A stretch of DNA of 64,000 nt, from the NCBI RefSeq assembly GCF_006715305.1, contig NZ_VFMY01000001.1, positions 1,736,001 through 1,800,000 on the forward strand, read 5' to 3'. Below, in pieces: positions 1 to 9,242 of the stretch. Under the pieces are notes generated by a model. That model saw only the letters and a list, made by a program, of their open reading frames with translations. It had not been told where the DNA came from and ran no database searches. Source of the DNA: Arthrobacter sp. SLBN-100. Its GTDB lineage: Bacteria; Actinomycetota; Actinomycetes; Actinomycetales; Micrococcaceae. Both the position numbers and the translations under genes were made by a program. How positions within the stretch are numbered: the stretch's first letter is position 1; each line of letters begins with the position of its first letter.

Positions 1-493
1 CGGGGCCGATCTTCCAGATGGCCATCAGGAACGGGTAGTTCCAGGGGGCCACCTGGGCCACAACGCCGATGGGTTCACGGCGGACGTAGGAGGTGTGGCC
101 CTCGAAGTACTCGCCGGCGGACTTGCCCTCGAGGATGCGTGCGGCTCCGGCGAAGAAGCGCAGCTGGTCGGCGCCGGCGGCGACTTCCTCAGAGGCAATC
201 AGCGAGCGCACCTGGCCGGTGTTGCGGTGCTGCGCCTCCACCAGTTCGTCACTGTTGGCCTCGACGGCGTCAGCGAGCTTGAGCAGCATCAGCTGACGCT
301 GGCCCGGCGTGACGTGCTTCCAGCTCTTGAAGGCTTCCTTTGCTGCGGCCATGGCCGCGTCCACATCCTCCTGGTCGGAGATGGGCGAGTGGGCCACCAC
401 TTCACCGTTGGTGGGGTTCACGATGTCCAGCGTGCCGCTGCCGGCAGGCGTGACAAAAGAACCGTTGATGAAGTTCTGCAAGGTTTGGACCAC
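1..493 (-). CDS. Aldehyde dehydrogenase (aminobutyraldehyde dehydrogenase-like), 5' part
   Basis: The first ~164 residues of an NAD(P)-dependent aldehyde dehydrogenase; the catalytic Cys and Glu lie off the left edge. Visible are the family N-terminus (LQNFINGSF, then IVNPTNGEVVAHSP) and the APWNYP cofactor-fold motif followed by the FLMAIWKIGP helix. The start chosen is a GTG preceded nine bases upstream by AAGAGG; the in-frame TTG three codons earlier has no room for a ribosome site. It diverges from a PucR-type regulator, a common arrangement for purine or amine catabolism. The wording resembles gamma-aminobutyraldehyde dehydrogenases (PatD/Prr-like), but substrate cannot be fixed from the N-terminus, and betaine-aldehyde dehydrogenase is the main alternative. 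Confidence 0.85.
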   Translation of the reverse strand, partial: MVQTLQNFINGSFVTPAGSGTLDIVNPTNGEVVAHSPISDQEDVDAAMAAAKEAFKSWKHVTPGQRQLMLLKLADAVEANSDELVEAQHRNTGQVRSLIASEEVAAGADQLRFFAGAARILEGKSAGEYFEGHTSYVRREPIGVVAQVAPWNYPFLMAIWKIGP

Positions 494-649
494 GGTGTGC
501 AACCTCTTTCCTGGGGGCCATCGGCGTCGAAACAGATGGATCTGACTGCCTTGAGCCTATGCCAGCGCCCCTGCGCCGTGAATAGCCACCTGCACACCCA
601 TTCTGCTGCTTTTTAGTGCGGTTGACTAGCGCCCGTCTATCCTTGGTTC
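494..649. promoter_or_regulatory. Divergent promoter region, aldehyde dehydrogenase / pucR
   Basis: Short spacer between two divergent start codons. On the plus strand TATCCT (638-643) stands six bases before the regulator ATG, the spacing of a leaderless promoter. I see no clear palindromic operator. Confidence 0.4.
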
Positions 650-2086
650 ATGGCCATTTCCCTTGCTGCCCTCCTGGGTATCAAATCCCTGAACCTGTCC
701 AAAGTGGGGGTCGCCGAGACCACCTGGCACCAGGACATCAACTGGGTGGCTGTGACCGAACTGGAGGACCCGCAGCGCTTCATCAACGGCGGCGAACTCA
801 TCCTCACCACCGGCCTGCGGCTGAAATCGGCCCCCGAGCAGCGGCGTTTTGTCCGCCAGGTGCAGCGGGCCGGCGCTGTGGGCATCGGCTTCGGGGTGGG
901 GCTTTCGCATGAGGCAGTGCCGCCGGCCCTTCTTGCCGAGGCCAACCGCTGGGGCCTGCCCGTGGTGCAGGTCCCCTACGAGACGCCGTTCATCGCCGTC
1001 GGCAAGCTGGTGGCGGACGCGCAGTCCGCGGACCACTACGCCAAGCTGGAACGGCTGATTGCCGGGCACCAGGTCCTGGCGCGTGCGCTGCTGACGGGCG
1101 GCGGCCTGGCCGAGCTCCTGAAACACCTGGGCGGCATGCTCCGGGCGGACATTGCGCTCACCCAGTTCACGGCCCAGCTGTACAACAGCACCAAGGACAA
1201 TCCGCAGGCCGATACCTGGGCTTCCTACCCCATCCCCACCGGCCGGCGCGACGCCTGCACGCTGTGGGTCCGCAAGCCTTTCGAGGACTCCGGCATCATC
1301 GGGTACGCGCAGAACCTGATCAGCGTTGAGCTGAACAACATGGTCAAGCAGCGCCAGGCCGAGCGTGCCCTGTGCGGTCAGGTACTGGACGACGTGATCC
1401 ACGGAGCCCTGGAAACCAGCGAGGCCCAGCGCCGCCTGGCCGGCGTCGGCATCAACAGCACCCGCAAGAACGTGGTGCTGCTGGCCGTCTCCGCCGCCCA
1501 TCACAAGGCCCTGGTGAGCACCTCCGTGCCGCGCGAACTGGAGAAGTCCGTTGCCGCCGTCGTGGGCAAGGATCTGGTGCTGGTGATGAACGACGACGGC
1601 GGGGCGGCGCCGTCGCTGGCGCGGAAGCTGAGTGACCACCTGGCTGAGGCGGGGATCCACGCGACGATCGGCATCGGCGGGGCGTACACCAAGCCGAACG
1701 GCCTGCGCTGGAGCTACTTCGAGGCGCGGGACGCCGCCAGCCACGGGCTGCCGGTCAACGAGCCGGAGCGGCTGAGCCTGACGTCGCTGCTGCTGGCCAG
1801 TGAGGACGTGCCGCTGGCGGATATGGCCCACGAGTCACTGAACCCGCTGCGGACCTTCGATGCCGCCCATGGTGCCGAGCTGATGACCACGCTGGAAAGC
1901 TACCTGAACAACAACGGCTCGGTGGCCGCCGTCGCCGAGGAGCTTACGCTGCACCGGAACACGGTCAGGTACCGGCTGGCGCAGATCACCGAACTGACCG
2001 GCTACGATCCTGCCGTCACCACGGACAGGGTACAGCTCTGGCTTGCACTTGCGGTGGCCCGGCTGTCCGCCCGCCAAGGGAAGTAG
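650..2086 (+). CDS. PucR-family transcriptional regulator
   Basis: A 478-residue cytoplasmic regulator. Residues ~5-125 match the PucR N-terminal sensory domain (AALLGIKSL..., then GGELILTTGLRL). The C-terminus holds the PucR helix-turn-helix (NNNGSVAAVAEELTLHRNTV followed by RYRLAQITELTGYDP, ~residues 420-460). The middle matches the CdaR/GGDEF-like linker region. Family members activate or repress purine, GABA and polyamine catabolism genes. Divergence from the aldehyde dehydrogenase suggests that gene is its target (inference). The probable -10 box TATCCT lies six bases upstream of the ATG, so the mRNA is likely leaderless. Confidence 0.88.
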   Translation: MAISLAALLGIKSLNLSKVGVAETTWHQDINWVAVTELEDPQRFINGGELILTTGLRLKSAPEQRRFVRQVQRAGAVGIGFGVGLSHEAVPPALLAEANRWGLPVVQVPYETPFIAVGKLVADAQSADHYAKLERLIAGHQVLARALLTGGGLAELLKHLGGMLRADIALTQFTAQLYNSTKDNPQADTWASYPIPTGRRDACTLWVRKPFEDSGIIGYAQNLISVELNNMVKQRQAERALCGQVLDDVIHGALETSEAQRRLAGVGINSTRKNVVLLAVSAAHHKALVSTSVPRELEKSVAAVVGKDLVLVMNDDGGAAPSLARKLSDHLAEAGIHATIGIGGAYTKPNGLRWSYFEARDAASHGLPVNEPERLSLTSLLLASEDVPLADMAHESLNPLRTFDAAHGAELMTTLESYLNNNGSVAAVAEELTLHRNTVRYRLAQITELTGYDPAVTTDRVQLWLALAVARLSARQGK

Positions 2087-2095
2087 CGCCAACCG

Positions 2096-2158
2096 CAACG
2101 CGGGGTCACTACCAGCCCGGTGCTTGCTCTTTTTCGGGCATTGTCTGACCCCGCGTTG
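2096..2158. repeat. 63-bp palindromic element, copy 1
   Basis: Perfect 13-bp inverted arms (CAACGCGGGGTCA / TGACCCCGCGTTG) enclose a loop that has its own CCCG...CGGG stem and a run of five T. It sits between the converging ends of pucR and the CYTH-CHAD gene and could act as a bidirectional terminator. A second element of the same 63-bp length and same termini lies at 15338-15400. Confidence 0.75.
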
Positions 2159-2166
2159 CTTGTTGG

Positions 2167-3732
2167 CTAGATGACCCCGCGCCGCAGCAGGGCGCGGGAC
2201 TTCTTGCGGGCCTTTCGGTACTTGGCCACGGCGGCGTCCATCAGTTCGGCCTGGCGCGCCCGCAGCGCGGCCAGGGCCTGTGCGGTGGACTGAGCCAGGC
2301 CGTGACCCGCTTCGAGGTCCTGCAGCAGGTTCCGGGCAATCAGGGCATCGTGGAAGTCACCCAGGATCCTTTGCTGCTTGTGGGCGGCGTTGACGACTTT
2401 CCCGGCGCGCTTGCCCGTCACCAGCGCCGCCGACTCGGCCACATGGCGCAGCCGCTTGGCGTCCTTGCGCACCTGGTGGAGTGCGTTTTCGTGGTCCGTG
2501 CCGCGGCGCGCATCGCGGGCGGCCTTATGCGAGCGCCGGAGCCGGCGGGCGGACTTGTCCACCGCCTTCGCGGCGATCCTGCGGCCAGGGGCCACCGCTT
2601 CTGCCCTCACCGGCGGGTGGTCCCGGAAGTCCTCAAGGTTGTCCAGCAGCCGGAAGTACCGCTCGGACTTCAGCGCCTCCTGGACGAGCCGGTAACCGGC
2701 GTCGAATGCCGCTCCGGCCTTACGCTCCACCTGCTCCCTGACGGCGTCCCTGGCGTCCCCCGGCGGGAGCTCGTCCAGCTGCCCCCGCAACCTTTCCAGC
2801 ACCACCTGAGAGTCCCGCGGATCACCGAGCAGCAGGGCCAGCCAGTCGAGCTCGTCCCGCAGGCGCCTGACCGGCATGGCGCGGTAAAGCTTCCGGTACG
2901 CGCCCAGCACTGAACGGAGCCGGCGGATGGCGGACCTCATGTTGTGGATGCCCTCAGGTTCCTCCAGCCTGACCGCGGCGTCGTCGGCAAGGAGCCCGCG
3001 CAGTTGCTCCGCCACATAGACGGTAACGACGGCGGCCGCCGGAGCCTTCTTGCCGGCGAGGAGTGCCGCCGGGGTTTCCCGCTCCTCCTGCGCTGCGGCG
3101 CCCCCCTCATCACCGCCGAGGGCACGCGCCAGCTTGGATGCGTGGCCGGCGGGACGGGCGCCCGCAGCGGTGAGGACCTCTTCGGCAGGGGCAAACAGGT
3201 CCGGTCCGCCATGGACGAGTTCCAGCTCCCACTCGCGCCAGCTCTGCCGCTGCGCCGGGGCGTCCCCGTGGGGCAGGAGGGTGGCTTCCACCTGGTCGTC
3301 GGCCAGGTCCGCCAGATGGACCCCGTCCTCGCCATACAGCGCGTGCGTGGTGCGCCGGGTTTCGAGCCGGACCACGGGCTTCACTTCATCTCCCCGCAGG
3401 TACGCCTGCACATACGCCAACAGGCTGTCAGGAACGACGCCGGGCTGGCCCAGTGGTGCATGCACCTCCCGGCGCTGCTGGAGTTCTGTTTCCGCACTGG
3501 CTTCCGGGGGCAGCTTAAGGTGCCACCCGGCGTCGCCTCCCCCGGTGCGGCGGCGCAGCGTGATCCGGCGGGAAGCGAGGGTGTACTGGTCCGTATCGAA
3601 ATAGACCGCCTCCAGGACGGCAGTACGGGCAGCCCCTACGCGCGCCACCCCCGGCAGTTCTTCGAGCGCAGGCACTGTGGCGGCATCACCGACGTCGTAC
3701 TTCTTCTCGATTTCGATTCCCTGGGAAGCCAT
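2167..3732 (-). CDS. CYTH and CHAD domain protein
   Basis: A 521-residue protein with an N-terminal CYTH (triphosphate tunnel) domain, residues ~1-200, marked by EIEKKYDV at the very start and alternating acidic/basic strands. A C-terminal CHAD domain follows (~225-510), rich in conserved His and Arg (HNMRSAIRRLRSVLGAYRKL; HQVRKDAKRLRHVAES). CYTH domains hydrolyse or bind triphosphate compounds, and CHAD domains associate with polyphosphate granules, so a polyphosphate-linked role is likely. The ATG is preferred over the adjoining upstream GTG because AAGGA lies eight bases ahead of it. It converges with pucR. Confidence 0.9.
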   Translation of the reverse strand: MASQGIEIEKKYDVGDAATVPALEELPGVARVGAARTAVLEAVYFDTDQYTLASRRITLRRRTGGGDAGWHLKLPPEASAETELQQRREVHAPLGQPGVVPDSLLAYVQAYLRGDEVKPVVRLETRRTTHALYGEDGVHLADLADDQVEATLLPHGDAPAQRQSWREWELELVHGGPDLFAPAEEVLTAAGARPAGHASKLARALGGDEGGAAAQEERETPAALLAGKKAPAAAVVTVYVAEQLRGLLADDAAVRLEEPEGIHNMRSAIRRLRSVLGAYRKLYRAMPVRRLRDELDWLALLLGDPRDSQVVLERLRGQLDELPPGDARDAVREQVERKAGAAFDAGYRLVQEALKSERYFRLLDNLEDFRDHPPVRAEAVAPGRRIAAKAVDKSARRLRRSHKAARDARRGTDHENALHQVRKDAKRLRHVAESAALVTGKRAGKVVNAAHKQQRILGDFHDALIARNLLQDLEAGHGLAQSTAQALAALRARQAELMDAAVAKYRKARKKSRALLRRGVI

Positions 3733-3881
3733 CACAGCCGTCCTTCCGCATTTGGTCCTTCGCGGGCCCGACGGATTGACGTCCCGGCCCCCGCTGGCAG
3801 TCTATTGCCCCGGTGGGATGAGCCGGGAGAGCTTGCCCACAAAACTCGAGACATCAAACGTCTAACCTTTAGCCTAGGAAG

Positions 3882-5258
3882 ATGTCCGCCACTCCCCCTT
3901 CCTCCGCCGCCTCCTCCGCCGCCCGATTCACCGCGCCCGCTTCGGCACCCCGCACTGCTTCCGCTCCGGCGCCTGCAGCCGTGCCCGCGCCTGCTGCCGT
4001 ACGGACTCCGGCACAGGGGCCGACGAAGCCGGGCTCCGCCGTCGTGTTCGGTGTTATTGCGTTGGTGTTGATCGGCCTCAACCTGCGTGCGGGCATCACC
4101 GGAGCGTCCGCACTGCTGCACGACCTGCAGACGGTGCTGGGTTATGGGCCACTGGTGGCCGCAATCATCCCATCGATCCCCACCCTGTGCTTTGCCCTGG
4201 CGGGCGCGGCCACGTCCTGGCTGACGGGCAAGCTGGGCGTGGAGAAGGCGATCCTGCTGTCCCTCTCCATGCTGGCCGGCGGCCTCCTGCTCCGGGGTAT
4301 CCCTGCCACCGGGATGCTGGTGTTGGGCAGCGTGGTGGGAATGTCCGGACTGGCAGTGTGCAATGTGGCCATGCCGTCCTTCATCCGCGAGCACTTCGCG
4401 CACCGGACTTCCCTTATGACCGGCGTGTATACGGTGACGATGACCACCGGGGCCACCGTTACCGCCGTCGCCGTGGTACCGCTGGCGCAGGCCCTCGGAT
4501 CGCCGTCCGCCGCCGTCGGCGCCATTGGTATTACTGCCGTGGCCGCGTTCCTGGGCTTCCTCCCCGTGGCCCTGCACGCGCACCGCAACAGCACGCGTTC
4601 GGCAGCACGGCACGTGTCCCCCTGGCCGCTGCTGCGGACCCGGAAAGGGTTGCTGCTGACCGCCATCTTCACGCTCCAGGCCCTGCTTGCCTATGCCCTG
4701 CTGAGCTGGTTCCCGTACATGCTCACCACCATGGGAATGAATGCCTCGGACAGCGGACTCATGTTCGGGCTGATGCAGCTGGTGTCCGTGCCCGCGGGCA
4801 TGCTGCTCATCGCCATCGGCTCCCGTCCCGGCATGCTCCGCCCGGCGTTCTACCTGGTGAGCATCACCATGGCCGCGGGACTGGCCCTGCTCCTGGTCCT
4901 GCCCGTGGGGCTGGCTGTTGTTCCCGCCGTCCTGCTGGGATTCGGCCTGGGCATCTTCCCCCTGGTGATGGTGATGATCAGCCGCAGTGGAGCGAGTACG
5001 GCCGAAACCACGGCGCTGTCCACGCTGGCGCAGTCCAGCGGATACCTGCTGGCGACCGCGGGCCCCTTCGGCATGGGCCTGCTGCACAGTGCCACCGGCG
5101 GCTGGGTCCTGCCCCTTGCGCTGCTTCTGGCTTTGGCATTGGTCCAGATTGTGGTGGCGCACCTGATCACGGGCAGCGCGATGACACGCAGCGTAGCCGG
5201 CGCGGCCGGCGCCGCCAGTGTCCGCACAGCCGCCGCGCCCGCCGTCGAAAAGAAGTAG
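3882..5258 (+). CDS. MFS transporter, CynX/NimT family
   Basis: A 458-residue inner-membrane carrier with about 12 hydrophobic segments after a ~50-residue Ala/Pro-rich tail. The opening segment (LVLIGLNLRAGITGASALL) and SIPTLCFALAGA are typical of the CynX/NimT group, whose members include cyanate and 2-nitroimidazole exporters. The next gene, a GntR regulator, starts six bases after the stop, so they form an operon and the regulator probably controls the carrier. TAGCCT six bases before the ATG suggests a leaderless message; AGGAAG is too close to the ATG for normal ribosome binding. Substrate unknown. Confidence 0.85.
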   Translation: MSATPPSSAASSAARFTAPASAPRTASAPAPAAVPAPAAVRTPAQGPTKPGSAVVFGVIALVLIGLNLRAGITGASALLHDLQTVLGYGPLVAAIIPSIPTLCFALAGAATSWLTGKLGVEKAILLSLSMLAGGLLLRGIPATGMLVLGSVVGMSGLAVCNVAMPSFIREHFAHRTSLMTGVYTVTMTTGATVTAVAVVPLAQALGSPSAAVGAIGITAVAAFLGFLPVALHAHRNSTRSAARHVSPWPLLRTRKGLLLTAIFTLQALLAYALLSWFPYMLTTMGMNASDSGLMFGLMQLVSVPAGMLLIAIGSRPGMLRPAFYLVSITMAAGLALLLVLPVGLAVVPAVLLGFGLGIFPLVMVMISRSGASTAETTALSTLAQSSGYLLATAGPFGMGLLHSATGGWVLPLALLLALALVQIVVAHLITGSAMTRSVAGAAGAASVRTAAAPAVEKK

Positions 5259-5264
5259 GACGCC

Positions 5265-5945
5265 ATGGCACTCAGTCCCTCGCACCGCACGCCGCTTGCA
5301 GAGGAAGTCACCGCCAAGCTGCGCACCATGATCCAGTCCGGCGGTTGGCCCCTCCACCAGCGCATCCCCTCCGAAACCGGGTTGATGACCGATCTGGGCG
5401 TCTCACGCGGCACCCTGCGTGAGGCCATCAAGGCCTTGGCGCACAGCGGCATGCTGGAAGTCCGCCGGGGTGACGGCACTTATGTCCGGGCCACCAGTGA
5501 GATCTCCGGCGCCGCCCGGCGCATGTACCAGGACCACACCGAGGCGCACATCCTGGAAGTCCGGCTGGGCCTGGATACCCAGGCGGCCCGGCTGGCGGCG
5601 CGCAACGCCACACGCGACGACGTTGCGGCCCTGCGCGGCCTCCTCGCGGGCCGCACCCAGGCCTGGAACAGCGACGACTATGAGGCCTGGGCGCGAGCCG
5701 ACTGGGGCTTCCATGAACGGGTGGCCCAGGCATCCGGCAACCCCCTGCTGCATGAGCTCTACGTCAGCTTCGGCGCAGTGGTCCATGAGGATCTGCTCAA
5801 GCAGCTCCGCCGGCCGGGATTCGATGGGCTCCAGCACGAGGGGCACGATCTCCTGCTGATGGCCATTGAGCAGCGGGATGAGGATGCTGCCGTAGCCACC
5901 GTCAACCGGAACCTGAACTCCTGCGCGGAGTGGCTGGCGGCATAG
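5265..5945 (+). CDS. GntR/FadR-family transcriptional regulator
   Basis: A 226-residue regulator. Residues ~8-75 form the GntR winged helix (LAEEVTAKLRTMIQSGGWPL; IPSETGLMTDLGVSRGTLRE). Residues ~90-220 form an all-helical FCD ligand-binding domain, with DWGFHERVAQASGN carrying likely metal/ligand histidine residues. It begins six bases after the CynX-type gene and its ribosome site overlaps that stop codon, so it is co-transcribed. Autoregulation and control of the transporter are inferred from position; the effector is unknown. Confidence 0.9.
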   Translation: MALSPSHRTPLAEEVTAKLRTMIQSGGWPLHQRIPSETGLMTDLGVSRGTLREAIKALAHSGMLEVRRGDGTYVRATSEISGAARRMYQDHTEAHILEVRLGLDTQAARLAARNATRDDVAALRGLLAGRTQAWNSDDYEAWARADWGFHERVAQASGNPLLHELYVSFGAVVHEDLLKQLRRPGFDGLQHEGHDLLLMAIEQRDEDAAVATVNRNLNSCAEWLAA

Positions 5946-6091
5946 CCCGGCTCGCTATCGGAGGAAACGATCCGGCCACGGGGTTTCGCCCCTCCCTAAT
6001 CGATCAGTAGGCTTACTATCTGACGAAGGTTGTCTCCCTGGCGTGCGCATCCGCGACACCCAAGGCATCCGCGGATGAACGAGGAGTCCCC

Positions 6092-7285
6092 ATGGCGCGA
6101 ACCCGCCAGACCGAACAGGTGCCGGGCACCGACACCGTGCGGACCCCGCACGTACCGGTCCCGGCCCCGGCCACGAAGAAACGGGAAGCTAAACAGCCCG
6201 GCACGCTCTGGACCGACGGGCTGGGCAGGGTGGCCACCCGCTCGGCCCAAGTCCTGCTGATCCTCACGGTTGCCGTGGCGTCCGTGTACGCCCTGATGCA
6301 GATCAAGCTCCTGGTCATCCCGATCCTGATCGCGTTGATCCTGGCCGCGGCGATCGGGCCATTCGTCAACATGCTCCGGCGCCGCGGACTTCCCGGCGGA
6401 GTGGCTACCGGCATCGCCTTCGTGGCATTACTGGCATTACTCGCCGGCATCTCCGCCGTGATCTACCTTTCGGTCCGCAACGAGTGGGGCGAGCTGGCCC
6501 GGCAGGCGTCGTCCGGGCTGGATCAGCTGGAGCAGTTCCTGCTGACCGGCCCGGTTCCCATCGAGCAGGAACAGCTGGACCAGGCGCGGGAGGGAATCGT
6601 GCAGTTTGCGTCCAGCAGCCAGGTCCGCTCCGGCGCCATCACCGGCCTTTCCGTGGTCACCGAATTCATCGCCGGGGCCAGCCTGATGGTGGTCATCCTG
6701 TTCTTCTTCCTCAAGGACGGCGCAAAGATCTGGAATTTCCTGCTGCGGCCGTTCAGCGGGCGGCGGGAAGCGAAGCTGCGCCGGGTGGGGAGCCGGACCC
6801 TCGAGGTGCTGGGCGGGTATGTGCGCGGCACCGCCATCGTGGCGCTGGTGGACACGGTGGCCATCGGCGCGGCGCTGCTGATCCTGCAGGTTCCCCTGGC
6901 GTTCCCGCTGGCCATCATTATCTTCATTACCGCGTTCATTCCACTGGTGGGAGCCACCATTGCCGGCATCCTGGCCGCCCTGGTGGCCCTGGTTGCGAAC
7001 GGCCCGGTGGTGGCCCTGATCGTGGTGGCAGTGGTGGTGGCGGTCAATCAACTCGAAGGCGACCTCCTGCAACCGGTCGTGATGGGCAAGTCACTGCAGC
7101 TCCACGCCCTGGTGATCCTGATGGCACTGACCGCCGGCACCATCCTCGCCGGCATCGTAGGTGCGGTGCTTTCCGTGCCCCTGGCCGCCGTCGTCTGGGC
7201 CATCATCCAGGTGTGGACGGCGGAGGATCCGAACCTGGCGGACATGAACCCGGACCTGCCGCCGCCGAACAGCCAGCCGGTCTAG
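6092..7285 (+). CDS. AI-2E family transporter (PerM/TqsA-like)
   Basis: A 397-residue membrane protein with a soluble ~50-residue tail, then paired hydrophobic helices, a central amphipathic region (~130-185) and a C-terminal block of membrane segments with IIIFITAFIPLVGATIAGIL and VNQLEGDLLQPVVMGKSLQL, the signature of the AI-2E exporter/UPF0118 family. Members export autoinducer-2 or act as Na+/H+ antiporters; the substrate here is unknown. GAGGAG six bases before the ATG fixes the start. It stands alone and is closed by a strong hairpin. Confidence 0.9.
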   Translation: MARTRQTEQVPGTDTVRTPHVPVPAPATKKREAKQPGTLWTDGLGRVATRSAQVLLILTVAVASVYALMQIKLLVIPILIALILAAAIGPFVNMLRRRGLPGGVATGIAFVALLALLAGISAVIYLSVRNEWGELARQASSGLDQLEQFLLTGPVPIEQEQLDQAREGIVQFASSSQVRSGAITGLSVVTEFIAGASLMVVILFFFLKDGAKIWNFLLRPFSGRREAKLRRVGSRTLEVLGGYVRGTAIVALVDTVAIGAALLILQVPLAFPLAIIIFITAFIPLVGATIAGILAALVALVANGPVVALIVVAVVVAVNQLEGDLLQPVVMGKSLQLHALVILMALTAGTILAGIVGAVLSVPLAAVVWAIIQVWTAEDPNLADMNPDLPPPNSQPV

Positions 7286-7325
7286 TGCTTCGGCGGGACA
7301 CACATCCGGTTTGAGGAAGCGGAAC

Positions 7326-7363
7326 CGACGACGGTCCGGCACCTGGGTGCCGGACCGTCGTCG
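7326..7363. terminator. Bidirectional terminator hairpin
   Basis: A perfect 17-bp stem (arms 7326-7342 and 7347-7363) with loop CTGG lies between the converging AI-2E gene and the next minus-strand gene. T-tracts are weak, as is usual in actinobacteria. Confidence 0.8.
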
Positions 7364-7401
7364 TGCGTCTTGCGTTGCCCGCCGTTGCGGAAGCCTGAAA
7401 A

Positions 7402-7938
7402 CTACCGCCGCAGGCCCGCGAACACGTTCTTGGGCCGCTGCATCTCGCCGTGCTTTGCGCCGAGGATGACCACCAGTCCGGCGAAGGCGGGGATGACCCA
7501 CTGCAGCACCTTGAGCTGCTGCTGGGCCGCTTTCAGTTCATCCGAAGCATCCGGCCGCGGCTCCGTGGCACCCTCGGCGCCCTGGTCCGCAAGCTTCTCC
7601 ACCTTCTTGCCGAGGATGCCGGAGTACAGCGTCACGGCAGCGCCCACCACCGTCACGGCAGTCTTGATCACCGTGTCCCGGGCAACGCCTTCCTGTTTGG
7701 CGATGCGTTCCTTGTTCTCCCAGGCGATGGCGAGGTCCGCCACCAGGTGGGAGGCGAACGCAGCAGTCTGGAAGGGGGCCCACTTCATCCAGCCCACGCT
7801 GGAAAGCCGGGTCCGCTCGGACGAATCCCTGGCCGCTGCCGCTGCACCGTTCAGCCCGATGGCACCCATCAGGGACCCACCGAACCATGCCGCTGCCGTC
7901 AGGTCGTGAACTGACCGGGCAATAAGATTTCCTGCCAT
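7402..7938 (-). CDS. Conserved actinobacterial membrane protein, function unknown
   Basis: A 178-residue protein I cannot assign to a named family. It has three or four likely hydrophobic segments (around residues 15-35, 95-115 and 145-165), an SSVGWMKWAPFQTAAFASHL motif and an acidic/polar stretch ~120-140. Start: the ATG with AGGA seven to nine bases ahead is preferred to the one three codons upstream. It is divergent from the small unknown gene at 8092. Confidence 0.7.
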   Translation of the reverse strand: MAGNLIARSVHDLTAAAWFGGSLMGAIGLNGAAAAARDSSERTRLSSVGWMKWAPFQTAAFASHLVADLAIAWENKERIAKQEGVARDTVIKTAVTVVGAAVTLYSGILGKKVEKLADQGAEGATEPRPDASDELKAAQQQLKVLQWVIPAFAGLVVILGAKHGEMQRPKNVFAGLRR

Positions 7939-8078
7939 GATGTGCATTCCTAACGTTGAACTGGTTGAGATGCCGTGCCTGCGGACGTTACTTGCCGTGT
8001 CCCATCAAGGTCATGGTCCGCCCATGGTAAGCACACTTACTAATGTTACGAAAGCCCGTCTTGCTCGGGCAGACCGCG

Positions 8079-8091
8079 TAATATCAACGGC
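8079..8091 (+). promoter_or_regulatory. Probable leaderless promoter
   Basis: TAATAT ends seven bases before the ATG at 8092, and there is no ribosome-binding site, so transcription probably starts at the initiation codon. Confidence 0.45.
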
Positions 8092-8382
8092 ATGGGAACT
8101 ACTGGGAGTTTGTTCGGCTGGGCCTTTGGTGACCCCGCCCGTGAAGATGAGGGCAGGTACGTGGAAGGGCTTCAGCGCGAGGCGTTCGGCAATGCCCGGG
8201 CCACTGCGGAAGCCAAGGGAGTGGCCGTGGTGCCAGGCTCCGAAGTCTTCACTGTGCTGAGTGGACACGATTCCCTGGTGGAGCTGGAGAATGCCCCCGG
8301 ACAACTGGTGGTCCGCTGCACGGTCCACGTGGAGGGACCGGGCGCGGAGAAGATCCGCGCCGAAGGGCCCATGAACGGCTGA
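8092..8382 (+). CDS. Small conserved hypothetical protein
   Basis: A 96-residue soluble protein. The N-terminus is Gly-rich and charged (MGTTGSLFGWAFGDPAREDE); the C-terminal half resembles a small beta-rich fold (LVELENAPGQLVVRCTVHVE). No recognised domain. The stop is followed three bases later by the start of the DUF1206 gene, so the pair is an operon. Reading frame, base composition and the coupled downstream gene support it as real. Confidence 0.65.
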   Translation: MGTTGSLFGWAFGDPAREDEGRYVEGLQREAFGNARATAEAKGVAVVPGSEVFTVLSGHDSLVELENAPGQLVVRCTVHVEGPGAEKIRAEGPMNG

Positions 8383-8385
8383 TTG

Positions 8386-9213
8386 ATGTCGGACAGCGAT
8401 TCCACCCTGAGCCAGGCCGCAGACGCCGTCGAGGAGGCCTCGAACCATCCGGCCCTTGACGTCCTGGCACGGGCCGGATTCGCCGTCATGGCGCTATTGC
8501 ACGTTATTATCGGGGCCATCGCCATTGCTGTTGCTTTCGGCCAGCCCGGGGAGGCTGAACCCACAGGCGCCATTGAACAACTCGCGGCCAACACATGGGG
8601 GCCCGCTGTAATGTGGGCTTGTGTGGCCGCGTGCACGGGCCTCGCCTTGTGGCAAGCCAGCGAGGCCACCCTGCGGGTCCGCCGCAAGTCCGGCAAGGAG
8701 CGGTTGTCCAAGCTGATCTCCTCCGGCTTTCTCGCCATCGCCTACGGCAGTGTTGGCCTCAGCTTCGCCGGTTTCGCCGTCGGGCTGCGAGGCGACTCCA
8801 GCGAGAGCACGAAGGATTTCAGTGCCTCCCTGATAGCCACCCCCTGGGGACTGTGGGCGCTGGTGGCACTGGGCCTGACCATCATCGGGATCGGCATCTA
8901 CTTCGTGTTCAAGGGCGTCCGCCGCGGCTTCAAGGAAGAGCTCTTCCACTTTGACGGGACACGGCGCGGCCGGCTCATCGACGGCCTTGGTGTTTCGGGC
9001 CATATCGCCAAAGGCGCGGCCCTGGGCCTCACCGGGCTGCTTTTTGTGATCGCCGCCGCCAAACACGACCCCAACCAATCAACCGGACTGGACGGCAGCC
9101 TCAAGGCCCTCCGCGACCACCCGTTCGGCCCGTACCTGCTGGTCGCCATTGGGGCAGGATTCATTGCCTACGGAATTTTCGCCCTCATCCGCTCACGGTT
9201 CGGGCGGATGTAG
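8386..9213 (+). CDS. DUF1206 domain membrane protein
   Basis: A 275-residue protein with three repeats of the two-helix DUF1206 unit, i.e. six membrane segments (e.g. LARAGFAVMALLHVIIGAIA; IAYGSVGLSFAGFAVG; ISKGAALGLTGLLFVIAAA-like stretch). Such proteins are frequent in actinobacteria and of unknown function. ATG is favoured over the TTG one codon earlier. It directly follows the 96-residue gene and is followed 29 bases later by the catalase-like/SRPBCC ORF, so all three may share a transcript. Confidence 0.85.
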   Translation: MSDSDSTLSQAADAVEEASNHPALDVLARAGFAVMALLHVIIGAIAIAVAFGQPGEAEPTGAIEQLAANTWGPAVMWACVAACTGLALWQASEATLRVRRKSGKERLSKLISSGFLAIAYGSVGLSFAGFAVGLRGDSSESTKDFSASLIATPWGLWALVALGLTIIGIGIYFVFKGVRRGFKEELFHFDGTRRGRLIDGLGVSGHIAKGAALGLTGLLFVIAAAKHDPNQSTGLDGSLKALRDHPFGPYLLVAIGAGFIAYGIFALIRSRFGRM

Positions 9214-9242
9214 TTCCACGTGTTTCTGGGTAGGAAGGAAGC

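Noticed and set aside
626..1831. 401-codon minus-strand frame opposite pucR
   Set aside because: Shadow of the PucR gene; low-complexity and no motif.
3732..5357. 541-codon frame on the minus strand, rich in His, Gln and Gly
   Set aside because: It is antisense to the CynX-type and GntR genes, has composition typical of a high-GC shadow frame and shows no domain.
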